Shown: positions 24,804 through 33,924 of the stretch, one piece after another
Position numbering within the stretch: position 1 is the first letter of the stretch
How the letters are laid out: each line of letters opens with the position of its first letter
Assembly (NCBI RefSeq): GCF_001434315.1
Contig: NZ_AZFE01000031.1
Coordinates: 618,450 to 682,449 of the forward strand
Origin: Paucilactobacillus oligofermentans DSM 15707 = LMG 22743
GTDB taxonomy: Bacteria; Bacillota; Bacilli; Lactobacillales; Lactobacillaceae
Direction of reading: 5' to 3'
Length of the DNA stretch: 64,000 nt
Made by a program: the position numbers and the translations under genes
Notes under the pieces: model-generated
What the model was told of the DNA's origin: nothing
Databases searched by the model: none
The model's input: only the letters and a program-made list of their open reading frames with translations

Positions 24804-25688
24804 CTATCCCTCCGTAAAGTAACTTTCTAGTTCATCTTTGGCCGAGTAAATTTTTTCAATTAATTTTTTAGATGATAATTGCTCAAGAATATCATTTAAT
24901 TTTCCTTTATCAAGTGTTAATGGTAATTCCAGTTCTTGCTTGTTTACTTCGAGTTGATACTTTGTTGCTATACTTGCAATAATTTGTTGTGCTTGGGCTA
25001 CCTGCATATCTAATCGAATTATTAAGAAATTTTTTTTGTCGTCAAATTGGGTTTTGAGCCTGCCTGAATCAATAAAAATATATCGATTGCACAGGTCTTC
25101 CAACTCATTTAATTGATGGCTAGAAATAATCATTGATGTATGTTTAGTAGCTGACCATTGCTGTAAAATTTCAATTAGTTTTTTTACCCCCAGAGGATCT
25201 AAGCCCACAAAGGGTTCATCCAAAATCATAAATTCAGGTTCTGCAATCAACGACAATGCAAGGGACAAACGTTGCTTCATTCCAAAAGAAAAATCTACAG
25301 GTTTACGATCTTTGGCATTCCATAAATCAACAAGTTCTAAAATATCTTTGATGTTATTTACATATTTTTCTTTTTTATGAATTTCTAAAAAAAACATTAA
25401 ATTCTCATAAACCGTTAAATGTGGATAAAAAATAGGCTCAATCATTATGCCAAACTTATCAAGAATATTGTTATTTTTCGAGATATCAATACCTTTAAAT
25501 TTTAATGTCCCCGTTGTTGGTTTTTGTGCTTTTGCCATTAATTTTAATAATGTACTTTTTCCAGAACCATTTTTACCAATCAAGCCAACAATATCTCCGG
25601 TTTCAATTGAAAAATTAATATCTTTCAGTGAATAAAAAGAATTAGCTTTATACTTTTTACTAATGTTCTGGGCTTCAATTATTTTCAT
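24804..25688 (-). CDS. ABC transporter ATP-binding protein
   Basis: The 294-residue protein has Walker A GKNGSGKST (38-46), a Q-loop region near MIEPIFYPHLTVYENL, an ABC signature in the variant form FSFGMKQRLSLA, Walker B FMILDEP and an H-loop in ISSHQLNELE. A C-terminal extension of about 80 residues follows the nucleotide domain. It drives the adjacent six-span permease. The order ATPase-permease and the spacing show an operon. Confidence 0.88.
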   Translation of the reverse strand: MKIIEAQNISKKYKANSFYSLKDINFSIETGDIVGLIGKNGSGKSTLLKLMAKAQKPTTGTLKFKGIDISKNNNILDKFGIMIEPIFYPHLTVYENLMFFLEIHKKEKYVNNIKDILELVDLWNAKDRKPVDFSFGMKQRLSLALSLIAEPEFMILDEPFVGLDPLGVKKLIEILQQWSATKHTSMIISSHQLNELEDLCNRYIFIDSGRLKTQFDDKKNFLIIRLDMQVAQAQQIIASIATKYQLEVNKQELELPLTLDKGKLNDILEQLSSKKLIEKIYSAKDELESYFTEG

Positions 25689-25966
25689 ATTATAACCCTC
25701 TCATTTTTTAACAATAGTTAGTATAAAAATCCCAAAAATCATCTGATAACCGCTAATTAAATAAGATTAATTTATACATATATTCTATTTATACTCACAC
25801 TATTAAGAACTTTAATTCCGATTAAAAAATTATAATAACTTTCACACCATCCATTAAATCAAAATCATGGTGAATTAAATTCAACATACTTTGTAAATCT
25901 TTTCACAAACACATATTAGCTCTGTATTTAAAATTATGCAAGTACTTATTATTGGATAAGAAAAAA
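25689..25966. other. AT-rich gap without a supported gene
   Basis: About 280 bp upstream of the ABC operon. It must contain the operon promoter (a TATACT-like -10 near 25718-25723 on the minus strand) but I see no convincing gene, RNA or repeat. Confidence 0.5.
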
Positions 25967-25993
25967 GCAATTAATTCAAAGTGAATTAGTTGC
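25967..25993 (-). terminator. terminator of the MFS gene
   Basis: On the minus strand GCAACTAATTCA pairs with TGAATTAATTGC and is followed by six Ts, about 40 bp beyond the MFS stop. Confidence 0.75.
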
Positions 25994-26013
25994 CTCAATT
26001 TTACTTTTTAATA

Positions 26014-26029
26014 AGTTTCACATGAAACA
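26014..26029. promoter_or_regulatory. degenerate parS-like site
   Basis: AGTTTCACATGAAACA matches parS at 14 of 16 positions and lies 2 bp from the MFS stop codon. Confidence 0.5.
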
Positions 26030-26031
26030 TT

Positions 26032-27207
26032 TTAATAACTTGTTAACTGTTTTTTCTTCCAAGTAACAACTACCATAATACATATATCAACAGCAATAAT
26101 CGCTCCAGCACATACAATAAATAAAATTTTATACGATGAGCCTTCAATAATTAATCCACCAAATAATGGTCCTAACGCTTTACCAATTGAGGAAAAAGCA
26201 TTCATTAATCCTTGATACTTTCCCTTAACATCTTGTGGCGATAACATATTAACGACTGCAGGCATCGTTGGAAAAGCTGTTACTTCACCGACCGTTAAAA
26301 TAACCATTGCTAACACGAATGCCGTATAAGAATGCGCAAAAATTAACACGAAAAACGAAATCGCACAGAACAAAATTCCGATATAAATTTGATTATATGG
26401 ATTTTTCAAAAAGCGTGTAATCCGACTCATTATCACTTGAATTATCACAATTAATCCCGCATTAATCGTCCACAGAAAACTATATTGCGCCAGCGATACT
26501 CCAGAATCAGTAACATAAACTGACATGTTACTAACCCACTGCTCATACATAATCCACACAATTGCTAAGGAAATGAAAAAGGTCCACATTACAATTAAAT
26601 TTGGTTTCGGAATTGGAATTTTCTCAACCACATCTTTTTGTCGTAATCCTTTGGCAGGCCTAACAATTCGAAAATGTTTAAACGCTACAAATAAATAAGC
26701 TACATATAAAATGGCCGTCAACGCAAATAATGGTGAAACATTACCACGATAAATAAACCCAACCACCGAAGTTCCTAAAACAATTCCTAAATTATTAGCA
26801 AAATAAAGCATATTAAATACATGCCGACCATCAATGCTTCTAATTAACGTTCCTAGCGAGTTAATCAAGGTTGTCAGCCAACCATTAAAGAAACCAACGA
26901 CTGCTAGTAGAATCGGATAAACAGGCCATCCATTCCAAAAAATTAAGCTACTCATGGCTAAAATATCGATAATCAACCCCATAATAATTAATTTTCTTGG
27001 ATCAGCACTATCAAAAAGCATGCCACTCAAATAACTACCAATTACATTGGTACCTGAATAGATCAACAATACAAACCCAATTATCGTTAGCGATTCATGG
27101 AGTTGATTATGCAAATAAATCGTGGTTAGTGGCCAAATAAAACTAGTTCCTAAACTACTAATAAACGAACCAATTACTAACCAACGAAGGCGAATCTCAT
27201 TTTTCAA
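26032..27207 (-). CDS. major facilitator superfamily transporter (drug-efflux-like)
   Basis: The 391-residue protein has 12 predicted spans in two halves with a central loop near 180-205, and an N-terminal membrane region RWLVIGSFISSLGTSFIWPLT that resembles multidrug MFS exporters. Substrate unknown. It follows dnaB in the same direction but a terminator intervenes, so it is probably transcribed separately or by read-through. Confidence 0.8.
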   Translation of the reverse strand: MKNEIRLRWLVIGSFISSLGTSFIWPLTTIYLHNQLHESLTIIGFVLLIYSGTNVIGSYLSGMLFDSADPRKLIIMGLIIDILAMSSLIFWNGWPVYPILLAVVGFFNGWLTTLINSLGTLIRSIDGRHVFNMLYFANNLGIVLGTSVVGFIYRGNVSPLFALTAILYVAYLFVAFKHFRIVRPAKGLRQKDVVEKIPIPKPNLIVMWTFFISLAIVWIMYEQWVSNMSVYVTDSGVSLAQYSFLWTINAGLIVIIQVIMSRITRFLKNPYNQIYIGILFCAISFFVLIFAHSYTAFVLAMVILTVGEVTAFPTMPAVVNMLSPQDVKGKYQGLMNAFSSIGKALGPLFGGLIIEGSSYKILFIVCAGAIIAVDICIMVVVTWKKKQLTSY

Positions 27208-27240
27208 GTTCTTGTACTCCTTTTTTGTATACTAACAGTT

Positions 27241-27278
27241 AAAACCCCAACTCGTAGACTTTACGAATTAGGGTTTAT
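27241..27278 (-). terminator. terminator after dnaB
   Basis: On the minus strand AAACCCTAATTCGTA pairs with TACGAGTTGGGGTTT, one base after the dnaB stop codon. Confidence 0.8.
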
Positions 27279-27279
27279 T

Positions 27280-28665
27280 TTAATGCCCATCCGGGGCATA
27301 CGAAATCGACGAAAATTTATTATATGATTTTACAAATAGCAACCGAACCGTTCCACGAGCACCACTACGGTTTTTTTCGATAATAACTTCAACTTCACCA
27401 ACGTTTTCATCATTATCACGCGGATCAGCATTACTATCATCGGCATCATTGTCACGATCGTAATAATCTTCTCGATATAAGAAACCAACAATATCGGCAT
27501 CTTGTTCAATTGATCCAGATTCACGAATATCAGACAAGACTGGTCGTTTATCTTGCCGTTGTTCCACGCCACGAGATAGCTGTGATAATGCAATCACTGG
27601 TACGTGTAACTCTTTAGCTAATTTCTTAAGTTGCCGAGAAATATCAGAAACTTCTTGTTGACGGTTTTCATGATTAGTTCCTTCAATTAATTGTAAATAA
27701 TCAATTACAATCAGTCCAATACCACCTTGTTCCTTAGCTAAACGACGACATTTTGCTCGTATTTCTGCTACTTTAATTCCTGCAGTATCATCAATAAATA
27801 TTTTTGTTTTCGATAGGCTACCCATTGCAACCATCAAATTATCCCATTCTTGCGGCGTTAAATTCCCCGTTCTAAAATGATTGGCGTCAATACTTCCTTC
27901 AGCACATAACATCCGGCTAACAAGCGATTGTGCTCCCATTTCCAAACTGAAAATAGCGACTGCGGTATCATTTTTAGTTCCGACATTTTGTGCAATGTTC
28001 AACGCAAATGCTGTTTTACCAACGGCCGGTCGCGCTGCCAGAATAATCAATTCATCCTCATGTAGTCCGGTAGTCATTTTATCAAGTTCTGTAAATCCGG
28101 TCGATAACCCCGTGACATCTGAATCATCAGTCGCCAAACGATTTAATTCTTTCAGATTATCACTTAGGACATCGCGAATATTTTTAAAACCTTCTTTACT
28201 ATTCGATTCTGAAACATTCATAATTGAACGTTCAGCTTCATCTAATAAATCAGAAACCTCTTCTTCACCCACGTAACTTCGGGTAACAATCGTCGTTGCG
28301 GTTTTAATTAATTTTCGTAAAACTGATTTTTCTTGAACAATTTTGGCATAGTAAACCACATTGGCTGCCGTTGGTACCGTCTCCGCTAATTCAACGATAT
28401 AGCTAACGCCACCAATATCATCAACTTGATTTGATTTTTGTAATTCTTCACGAATTGTTAAAACATCAATTGGTTTATCCCGATCATTTAAATCAACCAT
28501 TTTATCAAAAATTATTTGATGCGCACGTTTAAAAAAGTCATCAGAAGTTACATACTCCATTGACTCAACAAGTGCATCATTACTTAAAAAGATCGCCCCG
28601 AGGACGGCCTTTTCTGCTTCAATATTTTGTGGTTGCGTTTGATCAATTAACACGTCATTATTCAT
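27280..28665 (-). CDS. dnaB: replicative DNA helicase DnaB (DnaC of Bacillus)
   Basis: The 461-residue hexameric helicase has the N-terminal DnaB domain (NIEAEKAVLGAIF) and RecA-like domain with Walker A ARPAVGKTAF (near 209-218), Walker B LIVIDYLQL and the arginine-finger and DNA-loop region near 390-420. It unwinds DNA at the replication fork. Downstream of rplI in the common rplI-dnaB order, with an 18-bp gap. An acidic Asp-rich insert (YYDRDNDADDSNADPRDN) near the C-terminus is longer than in many homologues. Confidence 0.97.
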   Translation of the reverse strand: MNNDVLIDQTQPQNIEAEKAVLGAIFLSNDALVESMEYVTSDDFFKRAHQIIFDKMVDLNDRDKPIDVLTIREELQKSNQVDDIGGVSYIVELAETVPTAANVVYYAKIVQEKSVLRKLIKTATTIVTRSYVGEEEVSDLLDEAERSIMNVSESNSKEGFKNIRDVLSDNLKELNRLATDDSDVTGLSTGFTELDKMTTGLHEDELIILAARPAVGKTAFALNIAQNVGTKNDTAVAIFSLEMGAQSLVSRMLCAEGSIDANHFRTGNLTPQEWDNLMVAMGSLSKTKIFIDDTAGIKVAEIRAKCRRLAKEQGGIGLIVIDYLQLIEGTNHENRQQEVSDISRQLKKLAKELHVPVIALSQLSRGVEQRQDKRPVLSDIRESGSIEQDADIVGFLYREDYYDRDNDADDSNADPRDNDENVGEVEVIIEKNRSGARGTVRLLFVKSYNKFSSISYAPDGH

Positions 28666-28683
28666 TTTTATAATCCTTAAGTC

Positions 28684-29136
28684 TTATTTCTCTGTCACAT
28701 GAACCCGAATTGAGGCAACAATATTAGCAAATAACTTAACCGGCACATTGGTATAACCCATTGTCCGGATGGCATCGTTCATTTCCATTTTACGTTTATC
28801 TATTTTAATTCCATATTGTTCTTCAAGACCTTGCGCAATTTGCTTACTTGGAATTGAACCAAAAAGACGGCCATCAGTGCCAGCTTTGGCTTTCAATTCA
28901 ACTACCGTCTTATCATTTTCCAGCTTTAGTTTTGTCTGTTCTGCTTCCGCAATTAATTCTGCATGTTTCTTATCTTCTGCATGTTTTTGACCAGCTAACG
29001 CACTAATGGCCGCTTTATTGGCTTGCTTAGCCTTACCATTCTTGATTAAAAAATTTTGAGCATAGCCATCTGGAACATCCTTAACTTCGCCACGTTTACC
29101 GCGACCCTTAACATCTTCTAAAAAAATAACTTTCAT
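28684..29136 (-). CDS. rplI: 50S ribosomal protein L9 (bL9)
   Basis: The 150-residue protein has the signature N-terminal domain [21 protein letters not shown] with GYAQNFLIK, the long connecting helix and the C-terminal domain with [13 protein letters not shown]. It is 6 bp downstream of gdpP and 18 bp upstream of dnaB, so gdpP-rplI-dnaB are one unit. Confidence 0.97.
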   Translation of the reverse strand: MKVIFLEDVKGRGKRGEVKDVPDGYAQNFLIKNGKAKQANKAAISALAGQKHAEDKKHAELIAEAEQTKLKLENDKTVVELKAKAGTDGRLFGSIPSKQIAQGLEEQYGIKIDKRKMEMNDAIRTMGYTNVPVKLFANIVASIRVHVTEK

Positions 29137-29142
29137 AATTAA

Positions 29143-31167
29143 TTATTCCTCGTTTTCATCTTCATTTTCTGGTTTATTTAAAATTTCAATTAAATCAGCA
29201 CGTACTTCTGCGACCGTTTTATCATTAATTTGTGTAGCTGCATTTGATAAATGACCACCACCACCCATGGCTTCCATAATTACTTGCACATTAAAGTCGC
29301 CAACCGATCGGGCTGAAATCCCAACCGAGTGATCATCACGCAAAGTAATCACAAATGATGCATCAATTCCGTCCATCGTTAACAATGAATCTGCGGCTTG
29401 TGCCGTCGTAACTGAATCATAAATTACATCGTTTTCCCCAGCACTTAACGCCATGGTTTGATTCAAAATTTCAACTCTTGAAATTAGATAATTACGTTGC
29501 ATATAACTATCAACATTTTCCTTCATTAACTCTTGAATCAATAATCCATCAGCACCTGCTGAACGCAAGTAACTAGCTGCATCAAAGGTTCGGGTCCCCG
29601 CACGTAACGTAAATGATTTAGTATCAACTTGAATCCCGGTCAACATCGCGGTTGCCTCTAATTTGTTAATTCCCTCTGAATCACGAGGTTGATATTCAAT
29701 CATTTCAGCAATTAGTTCACAAGTTGATGATGCATAAGGCTCAATATACACCAAAATGGGGTTTTCTGGAAATTCTTCACCACGTCGATGATGATCGATA
29801 ATCATTACTCGACTCTTTAATCGTTCAAATAGTGATTCCGACATTGAAATTTTAGGCTTCGAATGATCAACCATAATTAATAAACTATGATCGGTCGCTT
29901 TCTCTAATGCCTGATCTACTGTAATGATGTGGTCTTGTATATCTTGGTAACCATCTTCGTCGACCTTTTCCAATAATTTCGCCACATCTGAATGGATATG
30001 GTCATTATCCAATACAATCCAACATTCTTGATTATTCATTTTCGCAATTCTTTGAATCCCTAAACAAGCTCCAATTGAATCCATATCTGGAATTCGATGT
30101 CCTTGAACAAAAATTTGATCCGATTCGGTCATTAATTCTTGTAACGCTTGGCTAATCATCCGTGCTCGAACACGAGTCCGTTTTTCCATTGGATTAGTTT
30201 TACCACCATAAAAACGAGCTTGCTTATCCGCCGCTTTAACGACGACTTGATCACCACCACGACCAAGCGCCAAGTCAAGATTACTTTGTGCTAACTTGGA
30301 TAATTTGTTTAAATCATTATCCCCATAAGCTACGCCGACACTTAAAGTTACTGGTGAATTTTGTTTAGTTGTATTTTCGCGAATTACATCTAAAATTGAA
30401 AATTTATTTTGTTCGACAATATCTAATGAACTTTGATGTCCTAAAATCAAATAATAATCGTCATCAATTGTTTTAATAAATAACCCATATTTTTCAGCCC
30501 ATTCATTTAATTCTGAGGTGATGTAATTACGTAAATTCGATATATCTGAATCACTCATCCCTTGGCTAATTTCAGCATAATTGTCTAAATAAATATTACC
30601 TAAAACTAATTTATCATCTTCATATAATGATTCGATTTCAATATATTTAGTTACATCCATTAAATATGCAATATTAAAATCGGCCTGAACTAGTAGCGTA
30701 AACTGTTTTCCTGCCCATTCAATTGTGTGATAATCTTCGTCATCCCAATGTGCTTTGATTTTTTTAAATAATTCAGGTTCAACGGCTTCTAATTGATTAC
30801 CAATTAAATCTTCATCGCCAAAAAAATGTGCCAAATAAGGATTAATCCATTCAACTTTATCTTTATCATCAAACACCAAAATACCAATTGGCATTTCTAA
30901 CAAGGCTTGTTGTTCGCCCGTTTTTATTCGATAGGCCAAATCATTCAAATATTCATGCGTATCGGTTGCCATTTTTTGTAATAATTCAATTGAAAAATAA
31001 AGCCCAATCACAATTAGGACAAGCATAATTAGACCGTAAATCCAGCCCATCAGGAATGCAAATATGATTCCTAATCCTGATACCACAAATAAAAACAGCG
31101 CCAATGATCGCACGTTAGTATTTTTGATAAATATTTCAATATTTTCTCGATCAAAGAAGTCCTTCAT
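29143..31167 (-). CDS. gdpP: cyclic-di-AMP phosphodiesterase GdpP (YybT)
   Basis: The start is the ATG at 31167 with TTGGAG 7 bp upstream; the ATG at 31182 has no site. The 674-residue protein has two N-terminal membrane spans, a PAS-like domain, a degenerate GGDEF domain (about 170-300) and the DHH/DHHA1 phosphodiesterase with the metal motifs DMDSIGA, VDHS and DHH. It hydrolyses c-di-AMP to pApA, so it influences potassium and osmolyte balance, wall stress and beta-lactam tolerance. All catalytic motifs look intact. Confidence 0.95.
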   Translation of the reverse strand: MKDFFDRENIEIFIKNTNVRSLALFLFVVSGLGIIFAFLMGWIYGLIMLVLIVIGLYFSIELLQKMATDTHEYLNDLAYRIKTGEQQALLEMPIGILVFDDKDKVEWINPYLAHFFGDEDLIGNQLEAVEPELFKKIKAHWDDEDYHTIEWAGKQFTLLVQADFNIAYLMDVTKYIEIESLYEDDKLVLGNIYLDNYAEISQGMSDSDISNLRNYITSELNEWAEKYGLFIKTIDDDYYLILGHQSSLDIVEQNKFSILDVIRENTTKQNSPVTLSVGVAYGDNDLNKLSKLAQSNLDLALGRGGDQVVVKAADKQARFYGGKTNPMEKRTRVRARMISQALQELMTESDQIFVQGHRIPDMDSIGACLGIQRIAKMNNQECWIVLDNDHIHSDVAKLLEKVDEDGYQDIQDHIITVDQALEKATDHSLLIMVDHSKPKISMSESLFERLKSRVMIIDHHRRGEEFPENPILVYIEPYASSTCELIAEMIEYQPRDSEGINKLEATAMLTGIQVDTKSFTLRAGTRTFDAASYLRSAGADGLLIQELMKENVDSYMQRNYLISRVEILNQTMALSAGENDVIYDSVTTAQAADSLLTMDGIDASFVITLRDDHSVGISARSVGDFNVQVIMEAMGGGGHLSNAATQINDKTVAEVRADLIEILNKPENEDENEE

Positions 31168-31266
31168 AGTTGCTCCAATCATGCATAAATCTTTTATTTA
31201 ACGTTTATTTTAGTAATTTCATTTTATCACATTTTATAAAAGTGATTTGAAGTATTTAAATCCACT

Positions 31267-31303
31267 AAAAAAGAGGTAGTTCAAATAACTTTCGAACCAC
31301 CTC
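31267..31303 (-). terminator. terminator of the slipin operon
   Basis: On the minus strand GAGGTGGTTC pairs with GAACTACCTC and is followed by six Ts, 8 bp after the stop codon. Confidence 0.88.
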
Positions 31304-31311
31304 AATAGAGA

Positions 31312-32136
31312 CTATGCTTTTTTGATTCCTTTGCCCAATAATTTACCAACAACGGGTAACTTTCCAAATTCACTAACATTGTCATTTGGCGCAACAACTA
31401 AATTAGTTGCTGACTTAGCTAAATCAGAAAAGGCATTAATCGATTGATTTTGGAAATATTTATCATCGGCATTACTTAACCCTGCCTGAATCGTATCAAT
31501 TCGATAACGTTCTGCATCGGCACGAGTTTGAGTAGCATCTGCTTCCGCTTTGGCGGTGGCCATTAAAGCATCATTCTTCGCTTTCGTCGTTAATTCAATC
31601 GACTTAGCTTCACCTTCAGCTTTGGCAATTGTAGCAACACGTTCACGATCAGCCGTTAATTGTTTATCCATGGCTTCTTGAATAGCTTTCGATGGGGTTA
31701 ATTCATCAATATTAATCCGGTCAACATTAATTCCATACGTATTTGTTAAATCACCAATCGCTAAGGCCAACTCTTGATTAATCTTAGCTGTTGATCCTAA
31801 AGCTTCATTTAAGTCCATACGGCCAATAATATCACGTAAATGACCACGAACTAATTGGGCCATTGATTCAACCGAATCAGTATTCTCATATTGATACTTA
31901 ACCCCATCAGTTACATGAAAGTTTAACGTTAAACTAGCTGAAACATCCGCATTATCCTTCGTAATAATTGAATAATTTGGTAATGATAACGGCTCCATTG
32001 CTAAACTAACTTTGCGAATTTTTTGAATAAAAGGAATATATAAATGGAGCCCTGATTCAACGCTGCTACGATACTTGCCTAACGTTTCAACCAAACCTTG
32101 ATTATTTTGTGGTACGATCTTTAATCCAAATGGCAT
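31312..32136 (-). CDS. SPFH/band 7 (slipin-like) protein lacking a membrane anchor
   Basis: The 274-residue protein contains the SPFH domain from the N-terminus (VPQNNQGLVETLGKYRSSVESGLHLYIPF), followed by the Ala/Glu-rich coiled coil (IAKAEGEAKSIEL...AKAEADATQTRADAERY). Typical slipins and HflK/C-like proteins have an N-terminal membrane hairpin; here the domain begins at residue 5 with no span, so membrane attachment would have to be peripheral. It is 10 bp downstream of the ribbon-helix-helix-type gene in a two-gene operon. Family roles are membrane-domain scaffolding and protease modulation. Confidence 0.85.
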   Translation of the reverse strand: MPFGLKIVPQNNQGLVETLGKYRSSVESGLHLYIPFIQKIRKVSLAMEPLSLPNYSIITKDNADVSASLTLNFHVTDGVKYQYENTDSVESMAQLVRGHLRDIIGRMDLNEALGSTAKINQELALAIGDLTNTYGINVDRINIDELTPSKAIQEAMDKQLTADRERVATIAKAEGEAKSIELTTKAKNDALMATAKAEADATQTRADAERYRIDTIQAGLSNADDKYFQNQSINAFSDLAKSATNLVVAPNDNVSEFGKLPVVGKLLGKGIKKA

Positions 32137-32146
32137 AATAGCCCTC

Positions 32147-32473
32147 CTATATTTTACGTAATGTCAGTATATTACCAACGGCATCAACAATCGCATACTG
32201 TGCGGCTTCTTCGGCCAATGAATTATCACTCGTCAAATAACGATAATAAATTCCCCTGACTTGAACCAAACCAGTATTTTGATCGATATCCTTGCCATTA
32301 ACTACTTGCCCGGTTATTTGCCGTTGCTCAAAGCTTTTTCCTTTGACCGACTCTTCCAAAATATGTTCAATATGTGCATTAATGCTCCGATTCTTTTGTT
32401 GTGCAGTCTCAGACAAATGATCATATAAATCTTGATCAAGTCGTAATAAAAACTTTTTTTTATCTTCGGCCAA
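32147..32473 (-). CDS. ribbon-helix-helix (Arc-like) protein with an unrecognised C-terminal domain
   Basis: The 108-residue protein starts at a TTG (32473) 5 bp after AGGTGAT. Residues 7-50 look like an Arc-type ribbon-helix-helix DNA-binding domain (KFLLRLDQDLYDHLSETAQQ, then KNRSINAHIEHIL). Residues 60-108 form a beta-rich segment (VQVRGIYYRYLTSDNS...AIVDAVGNILTLRKI) that I cannot assign. It is the first gene of an operon with the slipin gene and is likely autoregulatory, since TGATAT repeats lie at its promoter. Confidence 0.75.
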   Translation of the reverse strand: MAEDKKKFLLRLDQDLYDHLSETAQQKNRSINAHIEHILEESVKGKSFEQRQITGQVVNGKDIDQNTGLVQVRGIYYRYLTSDNSLAEEAAQYAIVDAVGNILTLRKI

Positions 32474-32488
32474 TTGACATCACCTTCC

Positions 32489-32541
32489 TGATATCATTTT
32501 GATATTAACTTTATCATATTATATTGATCCAAGATATGCAA
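32489..32541 (-). promoter_or_regulatory. promoter and TGATAT repeats of the RHH-slipin operon
   Basis: On the minus strand TTGCAT (complement of 32536-32541), 17 bp, TATGAT (complement of 32513-32518). Downstream of the start point the palindrome TGATATCA (32489-32496) is followed by TGATATTA (32500-32507), 11 bp from start to start, the kind of tandem site that paired ribbon-helix-helix dimers bind. Confidence 0.6.
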
Positions 32542-32561
32542 CCGTTATCATGTTTTATCAC

Positions 32562-32595
32562 AAAAAAAATAACCCATAAATGAGTTATTTTTTTG
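32562..32595 (-). terminator. terminator of the rpsF-ssb-rpsR operon
   Basis: AAATAACCCAT and ATGAGTTATTT pair around AA; T runs on both sides allow action in either direction. Confidence 0.8.
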
Positions 32596-32599
32596 ATTA

Positions 32600-32842
32600 T
32601 TAATCTTCTGCAACGAATGGTAATAATCCCATAATACGTGAACGTTTGATTGCTTGTGTCAAACGACGTTGGTTTTTGGCGCTAACACCAGAAACACGAC
32701 GTGGCAAAATCTTACCGCGTTCCGAAATGAAACGCTTAAGCAAATCAGTGTTTTTGTAATCGATGTATTCGATATGGTTGGCAGCAATGTAATCTACCTT
32801 ACGGCGACGACGTGCGCCACCTCTTCTTTGTTGTTGAGCCAT
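32600..32842 (-). CDS. rpsR: 30S ribosomal protein S18 (bS18)
   Basis: The 80-residue protein has a basic N-terminus and the bS18 core [34 protein letters not shown] (quoted in part: [19 protein letters not shown]). It binds S6 in the small-subunit platform. It is third in the rpsF-ssb-rpsR operon, as in other Firmicutes. Confidence 0.97.
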   Translation of the reverse strand: MAQQQRRGGARRRRKVDYIAANHIEYIDYKNTDLLKRFISERGKILPRRVSGVSAKNQRRLTQAIKRSRIMGLLPFVAED

Positions 32843-32869
32843 TGAAGTTTCCTCCTCATTCTAAATTAA

Positions 32870-33388
32870 TTAAAATGGTAGGTCATCATCGGAAATGTCG
32901 ATTGATTGACCATTGCTAGCGAATGGATCGTTAGCTGCTGCACTAGAATTATTATTGCTAGCACTGCTTGGTGAACCAAACGGATTATCGTTTGCTGACG
33001 AACCTTGGGGGGTAGATGCATGATTATCAAAATTCGAATTGCCGGCTGGGGCTGAATTTTGATTTTGTGAACGAGGTTCAAGTAGTGAAAAGTTTTCTAC
33101 AACTACTTCAGTTACATAAACCCTTTGTCCCTGTTGGTTTTCGTAGTTACGGGTTTGAATCCGTCCTTCGATACCAACTAAAGATCCTTTATGTGTGAAA
33201 TTAGCGAAATTCTCTGCAGCTTTTCTCCAAATTACACAGTTAATGAAGTCAGCTTCACGTTCACCAGCTTGGTTCGTGAACTGACGGTTAACTGCAAGTG
33301 AGAAAGTTCCCACTGCAGTTCCACTAGTTGTGTATCGCAACTCAGTATCTTTAGTTAAACGTCCAACAAGTACGGCACGATTAATCAT
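32870..33388 (-). CDS. ssb: single-stranded DNA-binding protein SSB
   Basis: The 172-residue protein has an N-terminal OB fold ([20 protein letters not shown]...[19 protein letters not shown]), a Gln/Asn/Ser-rich flexible linker (about 108-160) and the acidic protein-interaction tip DISDDDLPF. It coats single-stranded DNA and recruits repair and replication proteins. Sited between rpsF and rpsR. Confidence 0.97.
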   Translation of the reverse strand: MINRAVLVGRLTKDTELRYTTSGTAVGTFSLAVNRQFTNQAGEREADFINCVIWRKAAENFANFTHKGSLVGIEGRIQTRNYENQQGQRVYVTEVVVENFSLLEPRSQNQNSAPAGNSNFDNHASTPQGSSANDNPFGSPSSASNNNSSAAANDPFASNGQSIDISDDDLPF

Positions 33389-33428
33389 AGCTAAATACTC
33401 CCTTCTAAAGTTATCTTTCGACTAAATA

Positions 33429-33725
33429 TTATCCTTCACGTTTAATAATCATGTGACGAAGAATATCTTCGCTGATCTTAGCTAAACGATCGAATTCGTT
33501 TAAAGCTGCGTCGTCATTTGCTGTCAAATTAATAATGTGGTAAGTTCCTTCATTATAATTTGCGATTTCGTATGCAAATCGACGAGTAGACCAGTCTTTT
33601 GAATCAACGATAGTAGCACCGTTGTCTGTGACGATCTTGTCAAAACGTTCAACAAGAGCAGTTTTAGCTGCATCATCAAGATCAGGACGAACGATGTACG
33701 TAATTTCATAACGTGTTGCTTCCAT
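33429..33725 (-). CDS. rpsF: 30S ribosomal protein S6 (bS6)
   Basis: The 98-residue protein has the bS6 fold with [13 protein letters not shown] at the N-terminus and the [19 protein letters not shown] strand pair. First gene of rpsF-ssb-rpsR; the site AAGGAGGTGT precedes the ATG. Confidence 0.96.
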   Translation of the reverse strand: MEATRYEITYIVRPDLDDAAKTALVERFDKIVTDNGATIVDSKDWSTRRFAYEIANYNEGTYHIINLTANDDAALNEFDRLAKISEDILRHMIIKREG

Positions 33726-33754
33726 TGACTGTTACACCTCCTTATGGACTATTG

Positions 33755-33778
33755 GTCCCACTTCCAATTGAGTGGGAC
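33755..33778 (-). promoter_or_regulatory. leader hairpin of the rpsF operon
   Basis: GTCCCACT and AGTGGGAC form a perfect 8-bp stem with an 8-base loop, directly upstream of the rpsF ribosome binding site. It sits where S6:S18 autoregulatory leaders occur, but I do not see the diagnostic CCG feature, so the mechanism is a guess. Confidence 0.45.
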
Positions 33779-33819
33779 AAGGAAAGTAAAACGTAAAAAA
33801 CGTATACTCACAAACAAAA

Positions 33820-33848
33820 ATTATAGCATGCTACAACAAATAAAACAA
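33820..33848 (-). promoter_or_regulatory. rpsF operon promoter
   Basis: On the minus strand TTGTTT, 17 bp, TATAAT preceded by TGC (extended -10), about 95 bp before rpsF. Confidence 0.75.
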
Positions 33849-33855
33849 GGACATA

Positions 33856-33908
33856 AAAATCCTGAATTACGATACATATACTAGATACGCACATAACTCA
33901 GGATTTTC
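33856..33908 (-). terminator. terminator of the gyrase operon
   Basis: AAAATCCTGAATTA and TAACTCAGGATTTT form a long stem with a large loop between gyrA and the rpsF promoter. Confidence 0.7.
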
Positions 33909-33924
33909 ATTTAATTATTTATTT

